DNA from: Clostridiales bacterium
GTDB lineage: Bacteria > Bacillota > Clostridia > Christensenellales > Aristaeellaceae
DNA: 64,000 bases
Direction: 5' to 3'
Assembly (NCBI GenBank): GCA_012523405.1
Contig: JAAYIN010000095.1
Location: 1 to 64,000, forward strand
Shown: piece by piece, positions 8,285 through 16,270 of the stretch
Position numbering within the stretch: position 1 is the first letter of the stretch
How the letters are laid out: every line of letters starts with the position of its first letter
Notes under the pieces: model-generated
The model's database searches: none
Told to the model about the DNA's origin: nothing
The model's input: the letters and a program-made list of their open reading frames with translations, nothing else
Position numbers and translations under genes: made by a program

Positions 8285-8755
8285 TTAGCAGGAGGCAAGA
8301 CCAAATTCATTGAGTAGGTTATTATAGCGCTTCATTTCCCATTCGGATACTGGAAAACCAGCGTTATAAAGACAATGATCCATCACGTCGGCGTCTTTTA
8401 GCAATTCATCATATTGATCATGAATCTTACTTTTATCGCTGTGCCTAGAGATAGCAGTAGTAATTAGTGTGATTTCATGATCACTATATTGGTTCATTTC
8501 ATCGAGAATTGATTTTGCTTGCTCCGCACCTTTTATTGCATGATTATCACTACTTCCGCCTGTCATGTAGCAAATATCATGCAACATTCCACAAGTTGTA
8601 GCAAGCTCAATATTCAAATTGCGCTTCATAGATAACAATGTGCAAAAACGCGCCACCCCACACATATGTGATATGTACATGCGGAATTTATCAGGGTCTT
8701 CTTTATCAATTAGTTTATCAATCTCATTGCGCAAGTTTTCAAGTCTGTTTTGCAT
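8285..8755 (-). CDS. HD-domain protein, probable metal-dependent phosphohydrolase
   Basis: A 156-residue protein with an HD-superfamily core: a first His in YISHMCGVARF, the HD doublet in CGMLHDICYM, further His residues in NHAIKGAEQA and ISRHSDKS, and the closing Asp in LLKDADVMDH. Such stand-alone HD proteins hydrolyse phosphate esters of nucleotides or related substrates, but the substrate here cannot be read from the sequence. The ATG at 8755 is preceded by GAGGTG. It lies directly downstream of the tmRNA terminator on the same strand and seems to be an independent gene. Confidence 0.85.
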   Translation of the reverse strand: MQNRLENLRNEIDKLIDKEDPDKFRMYISHMCGVARFCTLLSMKRNLNIELATTCGMLHDICYMTGGSSDNHAIKGAEQAKSILDEMNQYSDHEITLITTAISRHSDKSKIHDQYDELLKDADVMDHCLYNAGFPVSEWEMKRYNNLLNEFGLASC

Positions 8756-8806
8756 AGGAAATCACCTCGAAACATAAATTTTCTTAACTTTATTGTAAAA
8801 ATAACA

Positions 8807-8847
8807 AAAACCTGCAGAATAAGCAATTAGCCGATTCTGCAGGTTTT
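8807..8847 (-). terminator. Terminator of the tmRNA gene
   Basis: A perfect 14-base stem (AAAACCTGCAGAAT with ATTCTGCAGGTTTT) closes a 13-base loop. On the minus strand it ends in TTTTTGTTATTTTT. It lies 4 bases after the mature 3' end of tmRNA. Confidence 0.93.
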
Positions 8848-8850
8848 AAT

Positions 8851-9196
8851 TGGTGGAGGTGAGGGGAATTGAACCCCTGTCCGAAAGCACGCCGATATGG
8901 TTTTCTCCGAGCGCATCTAAGGATTTAAGATTCCCCTCACCACACGCCCCTTAGCGGGCTTGTGGCTACGGTAGCTTCATAATTACGGGCACAGCCTCAA
9001 AGCTTTAGCGTACTCGTTCCCCACATTAATGACGCCGATACCCTAATCTGCGGGTAACTAGGATCGACGCACGGCATTAAGCCGCGAATGCGTAATTATT
9101 ATTGTCAGTTATTGTTTGTCCCCGTTGTTACGCGGTCAGGGGCCGCGGCTCGCTTGCCATACCTCCGAAAACTCCCGTCGAAACCAGTACACCCCC
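8851..9196 (-). ncRNA. ssrA: Transfer-messenger RNA (tmRNA)
   Basis: tmRNA rescues stalled ribosomes and tags the nascent chain for proteolysis. On the minus strand the 5' end is GGGGGTGTACTGGTTTCGAC and the 3' end is a T-arm (GGTTCAATTCCCCTC) followed by CACCTCCACCA. The 5' GGGGGTG pairs with the 3' CACCTCC as the acceptor stem, and CCA is encoded. The tag reading frame ends GAC AAT AAT AAT TAC GCA TTC GCG GCT TAA at 9106-9077, giving (T)DNNNYAFAA. The first tag residue, Thr or Asp, is uncertain. A TACAAT -10 lies at 9207-9202. smpB is immediately upstream on the same strand. Confidence 0.97.
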
Positions 9197-9220
9197 ATAA
9201 TATTGTAAATGCTGACACAT

Positions 9221-9688
9221 TTACATGTCTCTGCTTTTGAATGCACGTTCGATTTCGCGTTGTGCATCCTTTGATGCAGCAGTATCACGCTTGTCGTGCA
9301 AGTGCTTACCTCTGCATAGTCCCATTTCGAGCTTCATCCGTCCGTCTTTCAGATAAACCCTCAGCGGAATCAATGTGAATCCTTGCCTGCTTACCAGACC
9401 AGATAGCTTACGGATTTCGCTTTTATGAAGCAAAAGCTTTTTGGGACGTAGGGGATCAACATTATTAATGTTTCCCTGCTCATAAGGGCTGATATGCATG
9501 CCTTCGGCGAAAATTTCGTTTCTGCGAATCATGCAATAGCTTTCCTTGAGATTTACACGTCCCTGACGCATGCTTTTTACTTCTGTGCCAACCAGTGCCA
9601 AGCCGCATTCGTAGGTTTCATCCACAAAATAATCATGGTACGCTTTTCTATTAGCAGCAATTGGCTTAATGCCTTTTTGTTTTGCCAT
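9221..9688 (-). CDS. smpB: SsrA-binding protein SmpB
   Basis: SmpB binds tmRNA and brings it to stalled ribosomes. The 155-residue product has the family signature: [30 protein letters not shown] in pieces near the N-terminus, [28 protein letters not shown] and the C-terminal KGKH-like [11 protein letters not shown] followed by a basic tail that folds into the decoding centre. The start ATG at 9688 is preceded by AAGGAGG. The stop is 24 bases from the tmRNA 5' end, so the RNA and its partner protein are encoded side by side and may share transcription. Confidence 0.98.
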   Translation of the reverse strand: MAKQKGIKPIAANRKAYHDYFVDETYECGLALVGTEVKSMRQGRVNLKESYCMIRRNEIFAEGMHISPYEQGNINNVDPLRPKKLLLHKSEIRKLSGLVSRQGFTLIPLRVYLKDGRMKLEMGLCRGKHLHDKRDTAASKDAQREIERAFKSRDM

Positions 9689-9730
9689 GGTTGAAACCTC
9701 CTTCTAACTTATTTACTGGTGCATCACAGT

Positions 9731-9760
9731 ATTATATCATGGTATGTGGAAAAAGTGCAA
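9731..9760 (-). promoter_or_regulatory. Promoter of smpB
   Basis: Minus-strand TTGCAC (9760-9755) and TATAAT (9736-9731) are 18 bases apart, about 45 bases before the smpB start. It lies back to back with the proA promoter. Confidence 0.75.
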
Positions 9761-9764
9761 GTAC

Positions 9765-9793
9765 TTGATAATACGGTCTTCTTGTCATATAAT
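9765..9793 (+). promoter_or_regulatory. Promoter of proA
   Basis: TTGATA (9765-9770) and TATAAT (9788-9793) are separated by 17 bases. The proA start is 30 bases downstream of the -10. Confidence 0.8.
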
Positions 9794-9822
9794 GCAAAAT
9801 GTAATGAGTGAGGGGGAGAACA

Positions 9823-11124
9823 ATGGCTGATCAATATAGTATTCAGGAAATGTCTCAAATGGCGAGGCAAGCATCATTCAAGCTGGCTGCAACGAGCTTG
9901 GCGAAGAGAAATGAAGCCTTGCAAGCAATTGCAGATGCAATTGTTAAAAACAAACAGCAAATTCTTGAAGCCAACGCCTATGATATCGCTGAAGCGAAAG
10001 ACACATTGTCTGCTCCATTGCTAAGCAGGCTCAAACTAAACGATGATAAATGTGCTCGAATGGTGGATGGTGTACTTTCCTTAATTGAGCTAGCTGATCC
10101 CCTTGGCAGTGTGAACTATGCAAAAGAATTAGCTGATAGGCTTAATTTATATCGAGTTGCCTGTCCTATCGGCGTTGTCGGGATTATTTTTGAAAGCAGA
10201 CCCGATGCACTTGTACAGATTTCCACACTATGCCTGAAAAGTGGTAATACCGTTCTGCTAAAGGGCGGGCGAGAGGCTGCGCACACAAATGAAATCCTAG
10301 CAAAAATCATCGTCGACGCATCTGTATCCTGCGGATTGCCTGAAAATTGGTGCGGTCTGCTTCATTCGCGCGAGGATGTACAGGAAATGCTCAAGCAGCA
10401 TGACTCCATTGATTTGATTATCCCGCGTGGAAGCAATGAATTCGTACGTTATATTATGAAAAACAGCGAGATTCCTGTTCTGGGTCATTCAGACGGTCTA
10501 TGTCACGTCTATGTGGATGACCCATGCGATCTTAAAATGGCCGTTAAACTCGCGGTAGATAGCAAAGCTCAGAATCTTTCTGTGTGCAATACCGCAGAAA
10601 CCCTTCTTGTCCATCAAAATATTGCTGGTGATTTCCTGCCTAAAGCTGCAAAAGCGCTAGCAGACAAAGAGATCACCCTCTATGGAGATGAAAAAACGCA
10701 GGGCATGATAGCATGCTTGCCTGCGTGTGAAGAAGACTGGGAAACAGAGTATTTGGATGCGAAGCTTTCGATTAAGATTGTTGCGTCTATTGATGAGGCA
10801 ATTGATCATATCAATCATTATGGTTCACATCATACAGATAGTATTGTCTCATCGGATATAAATCACGTAAATCAGTTCTTTTCTCTTGTGGATAGTGCAG
10901 ACGTGTTTCACAATTGTTCTACGCGCTTTGCAGACGGCTTCTTATTTGGCTTTGGTGCTGAAGTCGGCATTGCCACTGGGAAGCTCCATGCCCGCGGGCC
11001 TATGGGCATGGAAGGTCTTTGCACATACAAATATCGCCTTTATGGAAGCGGTCAAACACTTACAGACCTTAATAACGGACAGATCACGTTAACACATAAT
11101 GACATCCAAAAGCGCTTGCCGTAA
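9823..11124 (+). CDS. proA: Glutamate-5-semialdehyde dehydrogenase (gamma-glutamyl phosphate reductase)
   Basis: ProA reduces gamma-glutamyl phosphate with NADPH in proline synthesis. The 433-residue product has the usual length. Motifs include CPIGVVGIIFESRPDA, LKGGREAAHTN, the catalytic-cysteine region LSVCNTAETLLVH, DSIVSSD and the C-terminal GFGAEVGIATGKLHARGPMG. The ATG at 9823 follows GAGGGGGAG; an in-frame GTG at 9808 overlaps that site and is rejected. proB is not adjacent; proC is 21 kb away in this window. The stop codon abuts the bioY stop of the opposite strand with no terminator between. Confidence 0.97.
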   Translation: MADQYSIQEMSQMARQASFKLAATSLAKRNEALQAIADAIVKNKQQILEANAYDIAEAKDTLSAPLLSRLKLNDDKCARMVDGVLSLIELADPLGSVNYAKELADRLNLYRVACPIGVVGIIFESRPDALVQISTLCLKSGNTVLLKGGREAAHTNEILAKIIVDASVSCGLPENWCGLLHSREDVQEMLKQHDSIDLIIPRGSNEFVRYIMKNSEIPVLGHSDGLCHVYVDDPCDLKMAVKLAVDSKAQNLSVCNTAETLLVHQNIAGDFLPKAAKALADKEITLYGDEKTQGMIACLPACEEDWETEYLDAKLSIKIVASIDEAIDHINHYGSHHTDSIVSSDINHVNQFFSLVDSADVFHNCSTRFADGFLFGFGAEVGIATGKLHARGPMGMEGLCTYKYRLYGSGQTLTDLNNGQITLTHNDIQKRLP

Positions 11125-11685
11125 TCAATCCATCGAGTATAAACGAAGCGGCTTTTCAAGTCTTTGACCCAAAAGTGCTGCCAAAATTCCTTTAATCACA
11201 TCCATAGGTAGGAATGCAAAGCAGTAAGCACTTAGGAGTACGCCCATGGACACAGGCGAACCAAGATAAAGCCCTTTCAGTGCTGCAATATAGGCTAGTG
11301 CAATTACATAGTTGACTACAATACCCACAAGTGAAGCAATATAGCGTGAGCTTTTTTGACTTGGCAGCTTTTTACGCGTAATGGATACCGCTGCTGCCGA
11401 GAAGGGAAATGCCAATAGATAGCCAAATGATGGGGTTGCGATTACAGCAGGACCGGCAACCGCTGAGAATACAGGGAGTCCAAGCAATCCAAGGAATAGA
11501 TACACACCAATGGTGTATACACAATATTTCCACGGAAGGATTTGACCGCATAGGATCACAAAGAATACCTGCGTGGTGACAAGGACATCTGTTCCGGGAA
11601 TGCTGAATTTAAGCCATAAGGTTGAAATAACAATGAGTGCACACATAAGAGCCGAATAAGTAATCAATTTTGTTTTGTTGTTCAT
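11125..11685 (-). CDS. bioY: Biotin transporter BioY (ECF substrate-binding component)
   Basis: BioY is the membrane S-component that captures biotin, alone or with the ECF energising module. The 186-residue protein has about six hydrophobic segments. The family pattern shows in the loop around TTQVFFVILCGQILPWKY, in GLLGLPVFSAVAGPAVIATPSFGYLLAFP, and in FLPMDVIKGILAALLG near the C-terminus. No ecfAAT or biotin synthesis genes lie nearby, so it must share energising subunits encoded elsewhere. A BirA-like inverted repeat lies in its promoter. Confidence 0.93.
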   Translation of the reverse strand: MNNKTKLITYSALMCALIVISTLWLKFSIPGTDVLVTTQVFFVILCGQILPWKYCVYTIGVYLFLGLLGLPVFSAVAGPAVIATPSFGYLLAFPFSAAAVSITRKKLPSQKSSRYIASLVGIVVNYVIALAYIAALKGLYLGSPVSMGVLLSAYCFAFLPMDVIKGILAALLGQRLEKPLRLYSMD

Positions 11686-11701
11686 CCTCTATACCTCCGT
11701 T

Positions 11702-11762
11702 GCGTATACCAAGTATCGTCATTCGGTATACGCATAATACTTGATGAGAGATTGTTTGTCAA
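11702..11762 (-). promoter_or_regulatory. bioY promoter with BirA-like biotin operator
   Basis: On the minus strand TTGACA (11762-11757) and TATTAT (11739-11734) are 17 bases apart. Directly downstream is a perfect 10-base inverted repeat, TGCGTATACC (11701-11710) and GGTATACGCA (11725-11734), with a 14-base spacer. The known BirA operator in Firmicutes is an inverted repeat ending ACC, a spacer of 14-16, then GGT. The match in arrangement and core is good, so biotin-dependent repression by BirA is inferred. Confidence 0.75.
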
Positions 11763-11814
11763 GGTCTATTTTGATACCCTTGTGCATATCATCAATGCGA
11801 AGGGAGGCTATATC

Positions 11815-12123
11815 ATGACACAAATCAATTCAAGTATACTGGAAGGCAATTCAAGTAAAAAAAACATCCACTCTTTGATGATCGATCAGCGAAAGCATGC
11901 ATCTATCAGCGGCGTAACCGATGTGTGCAGTTTTCACGAAACCGAAATTGTTTTAAAAATCGACAGCGGCATCATGGTCATTGGCGGTCAAAACCTGCAT
12001 GTTGCCAAACTACTTTTAGAAGATGGACGATTGGACATAGATGGTCATATTGACAGCGTTGTGTACGAGGCACCAAGAAAGCAGGTCAAGCATCTGTTCT
12101 CATGGAAGTGGTTTAATAAATGA
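11815..12123 (+). CDS. yabP: YabP-type sporulation protein
   Basis: YabP/YqfC family proteins are made during sporulation and are needed for normal spore formation in Bacillus; molecular function is unclear. The 102-residue product has HSLMIDQRKHASISGVTDVCSFHETEI and a later ALLEDG-like LLLEDGRLDIDGHIDSVVYE, which match the family layout. The ATG at 11815 follows AGGGAGG; the frame is open upstream but lacks a site there. It overlaps yabQ by 4 bases, and the yabP-yabQ-divIC order matches Bacillus, supporting the call. Confidence 0.9.
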   Translation: MTQINSSILEGNSSKKNIHSLMIDQRKHASISGVTDVCSFHETEIVLKIDSGIMVIGGQNLHVAKLLLEDGRLDIDGHIDSVVYEAPRKQVKHLFSWKWFNK

Positions 12124-12443
12124 GTCTATTCTTTGAAACAACAGCACAAGCACAGATTTTCCTTGCAACAATCCCTCTTGGATTTCTTATCGCGGTTTTG
12201 TGCGATATTCTTTCCTATTCCAAGCGTATGCAGCCGATCCTAGATGTTCTTTGCTTGCTTGTTTGTGGGCTGGTTTTTATTTTTCTCACCTTGCTATTCA
12301 AGGATAAAGGGGTACGGCTCTACCATATCCTTGCGCTTCTTGTAGGCGCAATCCTATATCTATTTGGACTAAGAAGTTTACTGACGAAAATCAGGGGACG
12401 CTTTTCCAAAAGATTAGATAAAAATAGGAAAAACACAACGTAA
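12120..12443 (+). CDS. yabQ: YabQ-type spore cortex membrane protein
   Basis: YabQ is a membrane protein required for spore cortex formation in Bacillus. This 107-residue protein has about three hydrophobic segments (near residues 12-28, 38-58 and 68-88) and a basic C-terminal tail KIRGRFSKRLDKNRK. The opening SLFFETTAQAQIFLATIPLGF is typical. The call relies on these features and on its position between yabP and divIC. It starts by ATG overlapping the yabP stop. Confidence 0.88.
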   Translation: MSLFFETTAQAQIFLATIPLGFLIAVLCDILSYSKRMQPILDVLCLLVCGLVFIFLTLLFKDKGVRLYHILALLVGAILYLFGLRSLLTKIRGRFSKRLDKNRKNTT

Positions 12444-12521
12444 ACAGAAGATTTTCAGAAGGGTTTTTTCTTCCAATGTCGAAATATTATAGATACAAGT
12501 TTATTTAGGGAGGGATCAACT

Positions 12522-12836
12522 GTGCGCAAGTCAGTGAACATGTGGGTGACAGTCATCATTGCGGTTGTTGTCATCGTAGGGTTTTTCTGCGTTAGCACAC
12601 GTCTGGTTTCAACCACCGATGAGCTGAGCAAGACACTTAGCGCCAACAACCTTCGCTTGTCGGATCTGCAAGGCGAACAAACCGAATTGAACAATACACT
12701 AAAGACCGTAGGAACTGATGCTTTTATTGAGCAGCAAGCAAGAACGCTCTACGGGTATATGATGCCAGATGAAATTCGCTTTGTGCTTTCAAACCCAGAG
12801 ATTCTGGAAATTCAAGATCAAATACCTTCTCCATAA
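12522..12836 (+). CDS. divIC: Septum formation initiator, DivIC/FtsB family
   Basis: DivIC is a bitopic division protein that works with FtsL and DivIB at the septum. The 104-residue protein has a short cytoplasmic start, one membrane helix (about residues 7-26) and a coiled-coil extracytoplasmic segment with STTDELSKTLSANNLRLSDLQGEQTELNNTL split into heptads. The end EQQARTLYGYMMPDEIRF matches the conserved region of the family. The start is GTG at 12522 behind AGGGAGGG. It follows yabQ as in Bacillus. Confidence 0.92.
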   Translation: MRKSVNMWVTVIIAVVVIVGFFCVSTRLVSTTDELSKTLSANNLRLSDLQGEQTELNNTLKTVGTDAFIEQQARTLYGYMMPDEIRFVLSNPEILEIQDQIPSP

Positions 12837-12856
12837 GAGAGGGTATTTCTGTTTTT
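12820..12856 (+). terminator. Terminator after divIC
   Basis: AAATACC and an inner TCTC pair with GAGA and GGTATTT around a short loop, followed by CTGTTTTT. The stem begins within the last codons of divIC. Confidence 0.85.
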
Positions 12857-13005
12857 ATGCAGTCTCATCAGCCTATCAACTACATATGAGCTGCTAATAC
12901 TTTGAGTACATATATAAGCTAAACGCTATATCAATCCTAGCTATACATTCATAAGTGTTTTAATAGCTGTATTTAAATGAAATAAAAACAAATGAGGTGA
13001 CTGAG

Positions 13006-13902
13006 TTGCGAACAGCTGTCATTGGTATTGGTTCAAACTCTCTGCGGATGCTGGTAGCGGACATTACAGACGATAGACTAAATCGTTTACATCGTTATCG
13101 CAGGGGCTTACGTGTGTTCGCTGCGCTTGACAGTGCAGGGAACATCACCCCTGATATGATCCAGACGGCATGCGATAGTGTCAAGGAGTTTCAAGTCATT
13201 GCCAATGAACGAGGCGCAAGTTCAGTGTGTTTATTTGCAACCAGCGCAGTCAGGGACGCTAAAAATCAAGTTGCATTTACCCAAGCACTCCAGAAGGCTA
13301 CCGGACTTACGCTTGAAGTATGCAGCGGAGAATGTGAAGCGTTGTTATCATTTAGAGGCGCAGCAAACGCAGGCCAATGCGGCGTAATTGATATCGGCGG
13401 CGGATCAACCGAAATTGTATGCGGCAACATGCAGAATATAGAATTTTCAACCAGTCTTCAAATGGGTGCCGTTCGTCTTTCACGAAAAATAAGCATCAAC
13501 ACGATTGATGAAGCTTATCACGCAGTACAAGCAGTCAAGTCGATTGTAAAGCCCTGCCAAGATGCAGTATTATCAACAAATGTAGCCAACTGGATCGGTG
13601 TAGGCGGTACATTTACCACGCTTGCAGCATTGGTTCAAAGAATCCCATGGGATCAAAAAGAGCTCATTCATGGATTCACACTCACAAAAGAGGATATCAT
13701 CGCGGCTATGGAGCATCTAGCGCCAATGCCTATATCCGATCGCTTAGAGCTTCCCTATTTGCAGCCGCAGCGCGCAGATATCATCGTTCATGGGATTGCC
13801 GTCTTACTTGCCTGCATGACCGAGCTTCATATCAGCAAAATAACCGTAAGTGAATATGGAAATTTAGAAGGATATTTAAAAACAAAATATCTGTCAAAGT
13901 AA
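13006..13902 (+). CDS. Ppx/GppA family phosphatase
   Basis: This family covers exopolyphosphatase and pppGpp phosphatase of the ASKHA fold. The 298-residue protein shows the phosphate-1 motif VIGIGSNSLRMLVAD, the ATSAVRDAKN motif with the conserved Arg/Asp, GECEALLSF, the phosphate-2 loop GVIDIGGGSTEI and the adenosine-type GVGGTFTTLAAL. It is the short (about 300 residues) form, lacking the C-terminal HD-like extension. The TTG at 13006 lies 6 bases after GAGGTG and is preferred over a GTG at 12997 inside that site. Polyphosphate or pppGpp preference cannot be told from sequence. The gene follows divIC in many Clostridia. Confidence 0.9.
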   Translation: MRTAVIGIGSNSLRMLVADITDDRLNRLHRYRRGLRVFAALDSAGNITPDMIQTACDSVKEFQVIANERGASSVCLFATSAVRDAKNQVAFTQALQKATGLTLEVCSGECEALLSFRGAANAGQCGVIDIGGGSTEIVCGNMQNIEFSTSLQMGAVRLSRKISINTIDEAYHAVQAVKSIVKPCQDAVLSTNVANWIGVGGTFTTLAALVQRIPWDQKELIHGFTLTKEDIIAAMEHLAPMPISDRLELPYLQPQRADIIVHGIAVLLACMTELHISKITVSEYGNLEGYLKTKYLSK

Positions 13903-14101
13903 TTGAATTTGTCTTTGTTTGTTTTTTTCATAGAATGTACTTCCTTTTTTCATGATTATCTGATACAATAAAACACGACTTATAATAGTTCGTAATATAT
14001 AGAATCATTTTTAGAGAAAATCTCTTTACATTAATATCTAAATATCTAGGCGTATCGTCGCCGAGATTTAAAGAATAAAATATGATTAAGGGGGATCTAT
14101 A

Positions 14102-16186
14102 ATGGCTAGCTATCAAACTAAGGATATCCGTAATCTTGCCCTCATGGGGCATGGCAGCGAGGGCAAAACGACGCTGATGGAGGCTTTGCTTTTCGCTGCT
14201 GGCGCTATTGACCGCCAAGGCCGCGTGGAAGATGGTAACACCGTTACTGACTTTGAGGCGGAAGAAGTAAAGAGAGGTATCTCCATCAGTGCTGCCATCG
14301 CGCCGATTGACTGGAATCAGAAGATGCTTAACGTCATCGATCTGCCAGGTTATTTCGATTTTGTTGGCGAGACGATGGGTCCCCTGCGCGTTGTAGAAAC
14401 CGCAGCAATCCTCGTAAGTGCTGTAGGTGGAATTGCTGTTGGTACAGAAAAGGCTTGGAGCTATGCAACCAAGAACAATGTTGGTAAAATGTTCATCGTT
14501 AACCAGATGGATCGCGATCACGCAGATTTCTCCAAAGTAGAATCTGATCTACGTGCTCGTTATGGCAACAGCGTTGTGCCGATTTTTCTCCCAATTGGTG
14601 CTGGTGAGAATTTTACAGGCGTAGTCAGTGTTCTTGAGAACAAGGCTTATGAAGGCGGCGTTAAAGGCGGCCTCAAAGAAGTGCCTGTTCCCGCGAGCAT
14701 GGCTGACGATATTGCAGCAGCATTGGAAGAAATTACAGAAGCAGCCGCAATGTCCGATGATGAGCTGACGATGAAGTATTTGGAAGAGGGCGAGCTGTCC
14801 GAGGAAGAAATCCTTGAAGGCTTCAAATTTGGTATGTTTACAGGCCAAATCGTTCCCGTTGTTCCTTGCTCCGCACTCACAGGTGTTGGCGTAAAGACGC
14901 TGCTTGATGTCATGGCTGATTATCTGCCTTCACCCAAGCGTGCAGTTTATAAGGGTGTTAATCCCAAGACAAATGAAGAAGAAACTCGTGCTTGCAAGAG
15001 CGACGAGCCTTTCAGCGCATTTGTTTATAAGACCATCGCTGACCCGTTTGTCGGCAAGCTCTCCCTCTTTAAGGTGACGAGCGGCACACTATCGGGCAAT
15101 GGCAATCTCTACAATGCCAGCGCTGATAAATCTGAAAAGATTGCAGGCATCTATGTTCTTCGCGGCAAAAAGCAGATCAATACACAGTTGCTAAACGCTG
15201 GCGATATGGGCGCATTGTCAAAGCTTCAGTACACCAATACCGGAGATACGCTTTGTGACCCCGCTAAGCCTATCAAATTCCCCGGCATCAACTATCCTGT
15301 ACCCTGCGTTGGCAAGGCAGTATTTGCAGCCAAGCAAGGCGAAGAAGACAAGGTCTTTAGCGGACTTGCCCGTCTACTGGAAGAAGATCCGTCCATCAAG
15401 ATCGAAAAGAACGTTGAAACAACCGAGACGATTCTATACGGTCAGGGCGAACTTCACCTTGAAGTCATTAAGAATAAGCTAGCAGCTAAGTTTGGCGCAA
15501 AGGCAGACCTGCAAGATCCTCGCATTCCTTACCGCGAGACCATTAAGAAGACGGTCAAGGTACAGGGACGCCACAAGAAGCAATCTGGTGGTCATGGACA
15601 ATTCGGCGATGTATGGATCGAATTCTCTCCCATCGGCGATACTGGTATTGACTTTGAGTTTGAAGATGCAGTAGTCGGCGGTTCTGTTCCGCGTAACTTC
15701 ATTCCTTCCGTTGAAAAGGGACTTCGCGAGAACATCGGTCGCGGTGTTTTGGCAGGCTACCCAATGGTTGGTCTGCATGCAAAGCTCTATGATGGTAGCT
15801 ATCACGCGGTTGACTCGTCTGAAATGGCATTTAAGACGGCTGCTCGTGTTGCATTTAAGAAGGGCTGTATTGAAGCTGGTCCTGTGCTTCTTGAGCCAAT
15901 CATGCATGTAGAAATCCTTGTTCCAGACGACTATATGGGCGATGTTATGGGCGATATGAATAAGCGCCGCGGTCGCATTCTGGGCATGAATCAGGTTGAT
16001 GGACAACAACAGCTTATTGCAGAAGCACCTCAATCTGAAATGTTTAAGTATGCAACGGACCTTCGCTCCATGACACAAGCTCGTGGTTCGTTCATCATGT
16101 CATTTGAACGTTATGAAGAAATTCCTGCTAACGTAGCGCAGAAGATCATCGATGGCGCAAAGAAGGACGAAGAGGACGAAGATTAA
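14102..16186 (+). CDS. Elongation factor G-like GTPase (EF-G paralogue)
   Basis: A 694-residue translation-factor GTPase with the five-domain EF-G layout. The GTPase motifs are altered relative to canonical EF-G: G1 is GHGSEGKTTL, G3 is DLPGYFDF where DTPGH is usual, and G4 is NQMD where NKMD is usual. KRGISISAA is the switch I segment. Domain IV carries GGHGQFGDVWIEF, and domain V has EPIMHVEILVPDDYMGDVMGDMNKRRGRI. This matches the EF-G2-like paralogue group found beside, not instead of, true fusA. No rpsL, rpsG or tuf genes flank it, in keeping with a paralogue. The role in translation is not established. The ATG follows AAGGGGGA. Confidence 0.9.
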   Translation: MASYQTKDIRNLALMGHGSEGKTTLMEALLFAAGAIDRQGRVEDGNTVTDFEAEEVKRGISISAAIAPIDWNQKMLNVIDLPGYFDFVGETMGPLRVVETAAILVSAVGGIAVGTEKAWSYATKNNVGKMFIVNQMDRDHADFSKVESDLRARYGNSVVPIFLPIGAGENFTGVVSVLENKAYEGGVKGGLKEVPVPASMADDIAAALEEITEAAAMSDDELTMKYLEEGELSEEEILEGFKFGMFTGQIVPVVPCSALTGVGVKTLLDVMADYLPSPKRAVYKGVNPKTNEEETRACKSDEPFSAFVYKTIADPFVGKLSLFKVTSGTLSGNGNLYNASADKSEKIAGIYVLRGKKQINTQLLNAGDMGALSKLQYTNTGDTLCDPAKPIKFPGINYPVPCVGKAVFAAKQGEEDKVFSGLARLLEEDPSIKIEKNVETTETILYGQGELHLEVIKNKLAAKFGAKADLQDPRIPYRETIKKTVKVQGRHKKQSGGHGQFGDVWIEFSPIGDTGIDFEFEDAVVGGSVPRNFIPSVEKGLRENIGRGVLAGYPMVGLHAKLYDGSYHAVDSSEMAFKTAARVAFKKGCIEAGPVLLEPIMHVEILVPDDYMGDVMGDMNKRRGRILGMNQVDGQQQLIAEAPQSEMFKYATDLRSMTQARGSFIMSFERYEEIPANVAQKIIDGAKKDEEDED

Positions 16187-16203
16187 TCTTCAACTCATAC
16201 TTG

Positions 16204-16236
16204 ATGGGACCGATGCTTATGATGCGTCGGTCCCAT
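16204..16236 (+). terminator. Hairpin after the EF-G paralogue
   Basis: A perfect 10-base inverted repeat (ATGGGACCGA with TCGGTCCCAT) closes a 13-base loop. The following bases (TGCAATG) are not T-rich, so it may only slow RNA polymerase or protect the 3' end. Confidence 0.55.
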
Positions 16237-16270
16237 TGCAATGTATGGAAGAATACTAGGAGGCTACAAT

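Noticed and set aside
12997-13005. GTG start for the Ppx/GppA gene
   Set aside because: It lies inside the GAGGTG ribosome binding site; TTG at 13006 is correctly spaced.
13928-14521. 197-codon open frame antisense to the EF-G paralogue
   Set aside because: No ribosome binding site or family resemblance; it mirrors the start of the well-supported gene on the plus strand.
15479-16078. 199-codon open frame antisense to the EF-G paralogue
   Set aside because: It is a codon-bias shadow of the coding strand with no recognisable motif.
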